A program made the translations under genes and the position numbers. Positions 14,942-16,466 of a stretch of 16,466 nt of DNA are shown here, one piece after another. The notes beneath the pieces were generated by a model. The model had not been told where the DNA came from. It did not search any database and was given only the letters and a program-made list of their open reading frames with translations. This stretch comes from an uncultured Oscillibacter sp. (lineage in GTDB: Bacteria; Bacillota; Clostridia; Oscillospirales; Oscillospiraceae), in the NCBI GenBank assembly GCA_948435975.1, contig CAOJHG010000007.1, positions 1 to 16,466 of the forward strand, given 5' to 3'. Positions within the stretch are counted from its first letter, which is position 1. The number at the start of each line of letters is the position of its first letter.

Positions 14942-16261
14942 TCAGCCAATCAGAATTTTCTCTGGTACATTCCGGCACTTTGGCTGAGGGCGGTCTCTGG
15001 TGACTGCCATGGCCACCGACATGCTCCCCACCCGGCCAGAGAACATCAGCAACAGAATCGTCCACTGCGACAGCGCCGGAAGAGATGCTGTGATCCCCCG
15101 TGACAGCCCCACAGTGCCGATGGCCGAAACCGCCTCGAAAAGCGCGTCGTCCAAAGCGATGCCCTCCACACACAGCACCATGCACCCCGCTAAACACGCC
15201 ATAAGATACAAGCTGACCGAGGAATAGGCCTTGTGGATGGTCTCCCCGTCCAGCCGCCGCTGGAAGACATTCACATCCTCCTGCCGCCGGACCCGCGCCA
15301 GAGAGCTGAGGAGCAGAACAGACAGGGTATTGACCTTCACACCGCCGCCCGTAGAACCGGAACCCGCCCCGATAAACATAAGCACCAGCATCAAAAGGGT
15401 GCTGCTCTGACTCAGTGCCGCCTGATCCACCGTAGCAAAGCCAGCCGTCCGGGCCGTCACCGACTGAAACGCCGCCATCAGGCCCTTCTGAAAGCCGGAG
15501 GCCCCGGAAAAGGCATGGTCCCTCTCCAGGAGGTAGAACGCCGCCGCCCCTCCCGCATACAGAGCCAGCGTGAAGACCGTTACCAGCTTTGAATGCAGCC
15601 GCCAGCGCCGGAATTGAAGGCGATGGGTCAGCAGGTCGTCCCAAACCAGGAAGCCCAAGCCGCCGCAGATAATCAGCGCCATGACCGTCAGGTTCACCAA
15701 AGGGGACCCCGCCGCCGAAGCCAGAGAATCCCCGGTTCCAAAAAGGTCAAACCCTGCGTTGCAGAAGGCGGATATGCTGTGAAACACGGCCATCCACAGT
15801 CCCCGCCCCAAACCATACCGCGGGCAGAACCAAAACGACAGAAGCAGGACTCCCGCTCCCTCGCAAGCCGCCGTAACCGCCAGCGCCCGCCGCGTCAAAC
15901 GGACCACGCCCCCAAGCTGGAGCGCTCCTACGGTGTCCATCAGCACAGCCCGCCGGTGAAGCCCCACCCGCCGCCGCAGCAGCAGGGAAACCAAAATGGA
16001 GACCGTCATAAACCCCAGTCCCCCCACCTGAATCAAAAGCAGAATGACCCCCTGTCCAAAAGGGGAAAATCGGGTGGCGGTATCATACAGCGCCAGACCC
16101 GTCACACAGGAAGCCGAAGCCGCCGTAAACAGCGCGTCCGCAAAAGGAACCGCCTCTCCCGTCCGGGAAGCCCAAGGCAGGGCCAGCAACACGCCTCCGC
16201 AGAAAATCAAAACCGCAAAGCCGGCCATCAGGGTCTGGACCGCATTCAAACGCATACGCAT
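14942..16261 (-). CDS. TrkH/KtrB-type potassium transporter, membrane subunit
   Basis: This is a 439-residue K+ translocating subunit. Four selectivity-filter repeats are visible: ASCVTGLALYD, FCNAGFDLF, VTARTAGFATVD and AIGTVGLSRG, each with the conserved glycine. Between them lie hydrophobic helices and the gating-loop-like stretch FIGAGSGSTGGGVKVNTLSVLL. The start is uncertain. A GGAGG at 16276-16272 precedes three ATGs; 16261 gives 10-nt spacing and a KtrB-like N-terminus, while 16267 and 16270 would add two or three residues. The open frame continues upstream without a ribosome site and overlaps the promoter. It forms a pair with the RCK protein downstream. Confidence 0.93.
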   Translation of the reverse strand: MRMRLNAVQTLMAGFAVLIFCGGVLLALPWASRTGEAVPFADALFTAASASCVTGLALYDTATRFSPFGQGVILLLIQVGGLGFMTVSILVSLLLRRRVGLHRRAVLMDTVGALQLGGVVRLTRRALAVTAACEGAGVLLLSFWFCPRYGLGRGLWMAVFHSISAFCNAGFDLFGTGDSLASAAGSPLVNLTVMALIICGGLGFLVWDDLLTHRLQFRRWRLHSKLVTVFTLALYAGGAAAFYLLERDHAFSGASGFQKGLMAAFQSVTARTAGFATVDQAALSQSSTLLMLVLMFIGAGSGSTGGGVKVNTLSVLLLSSLARVRRQEDVNVFQRRLDGETIHKAYSSVSLYLMACLAGCMVLCVEGIALDDALFEAVSAIGTVGLSRGITASLPALSQWTILLLMFSGRVGSMSVAMAVTRDRPQPKCRNVPEKILIG

Positions 16262-16353
16262 AAACATCATACCTCCGGGGGCGAAACAAGGCCGATCCGA
16301 TTTCATACTCGCGGCATAGGGGTTTTTCCAATGATACCCGCCGCGCTCCTCTG

Positions 16354-16382
16354 ACCATACCACAAATCCTGGAAAACCGCAA
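16354..16382 (-). promoter_or_regulatory. promoter of the potassium-uptake operon
   Basis: On the minus strand TTGCGG (16382-16377), a 17-nt spacer and TATGGT (16359-16354) give a reasonable sigma-A-type promoter about 90 nt before trkH. The leader that follows does not show the conserved elements I know for the c-di-AMP (ydaO) riboswitch often found before K+ transporter genes. Confidence 0.6.
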
Positions 16383-16399
16383 CCCTTTCTCCGGCATCT

Positions 16400-16440
16400 A
16401 TAAAAAGTTCCGGCGCAGCTCTTCACCACGCCGGAACTTC
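16400..16440 (-). terminator. rho-independent terminator of the gene at the right edge
   Basis: An 11-bp perfect stem AAGTTCCGGCG (16405-16415) / CGCCGGAACTT (16429-16439) with a 13-nt loop is followed on the minus strand by TTTTT. It ends the transcript coming from beyond the window, just after a TAA at 16444-16442, and isolates the potassium operon from it. Confidence 0.85.
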
Positions 16441-16441
16441 T

Positions 16442-16466
16442 TTAAGCGTTGACTTCCATGCCAAGC
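16442..16466 (-). CDS. C-terminal end of an unidentified gene (partial)
   Basis: The last bases of the window read on the minus strand as LGMEVNA followed by TAA, two bases before a strong terminator stem. The placement makes it very likely that a minus-strand gene ends here. Seven residues are too few to identify it. Confidence 0.4.

Noticed and set aside
16271..16353. c-di-AMP (ydaO-type) riboswitch in the trkH leader
   Set aside because: The leader is only about 85 nt and lacks the conserved elements expected for that riboswitch.

Overview
This window reads as a GC-rich chromosomal segment of a spore-forming, anaerobic Clostridia bacterium, most likely Oscillospiraceae-like. The reasons are a SpoIVB-type sporulation protease, an S-layer-homology (SLH) surface protein, a TAXI-type TRAP transporter, a Ktr/Trk potassium system and strong AGGAGG ribosome sites. 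The genus assignment is inference. I see no rRNA, tRNA, CRISPR array, IS element or phage gene.

Layout. 1-1579 (+): 3' end of the GTPase gene hflX, a GNAT acetyltransferase, and a YigZ/IMPACT protein that overlaps it. 1591-1996 (-): no protein gene, but a near-consensus promoter, about 330 nt of structured RNA and two tandem rho-independent terminators, so a stand-alone noncoding RNA is likely. 2060-8029 (-): one operon of membrane-fusion protein, ABC ATPase, MacB-like permease and SLH surface protein, ending in a UUCG-loop terminator. The ATPase frame is broken, best explained by loss of about 20 nt between the Q-loop and the signature motif. 8371-11758 (-): TRAP operon, with a promoter, a TAXI solute-binding lipoprotein, an intercistronic double hairpin, a fused TRAP permease and a terminator. 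12118-13149 (+): SpoIVB-like peptidase, closed by a bidirectional terminator. 13187-13865 (-): a small DUF2089-like HTH protein and a three-helix membrane protein behind an AT-rich promoter with a dyad. 13950-16382 (-): TrkH/KtrB channel subunit, TrkA/KtrA regulator and a 61-residue hypothetical protein. The right edge holds the last codons and terminator of another minus-strand gene.

How they work together: most of the window is envelope transport. The ABC operon would couple a membrane transporter to an S-layer-anchored protein. The TAXI lipoprotein would feed a Na+/H+-coupled TRAP permease. TrkH plus TrkA take up K+ under nucleotide control.

The two strongest anomalies are the TAXI protein, whose family-typical C-terminal segment sits in front of its N-terminal segment (an apparent circular permutation), and the promoter-terminator-bounded RNA at 1630-1961, which I could not assign to a class.
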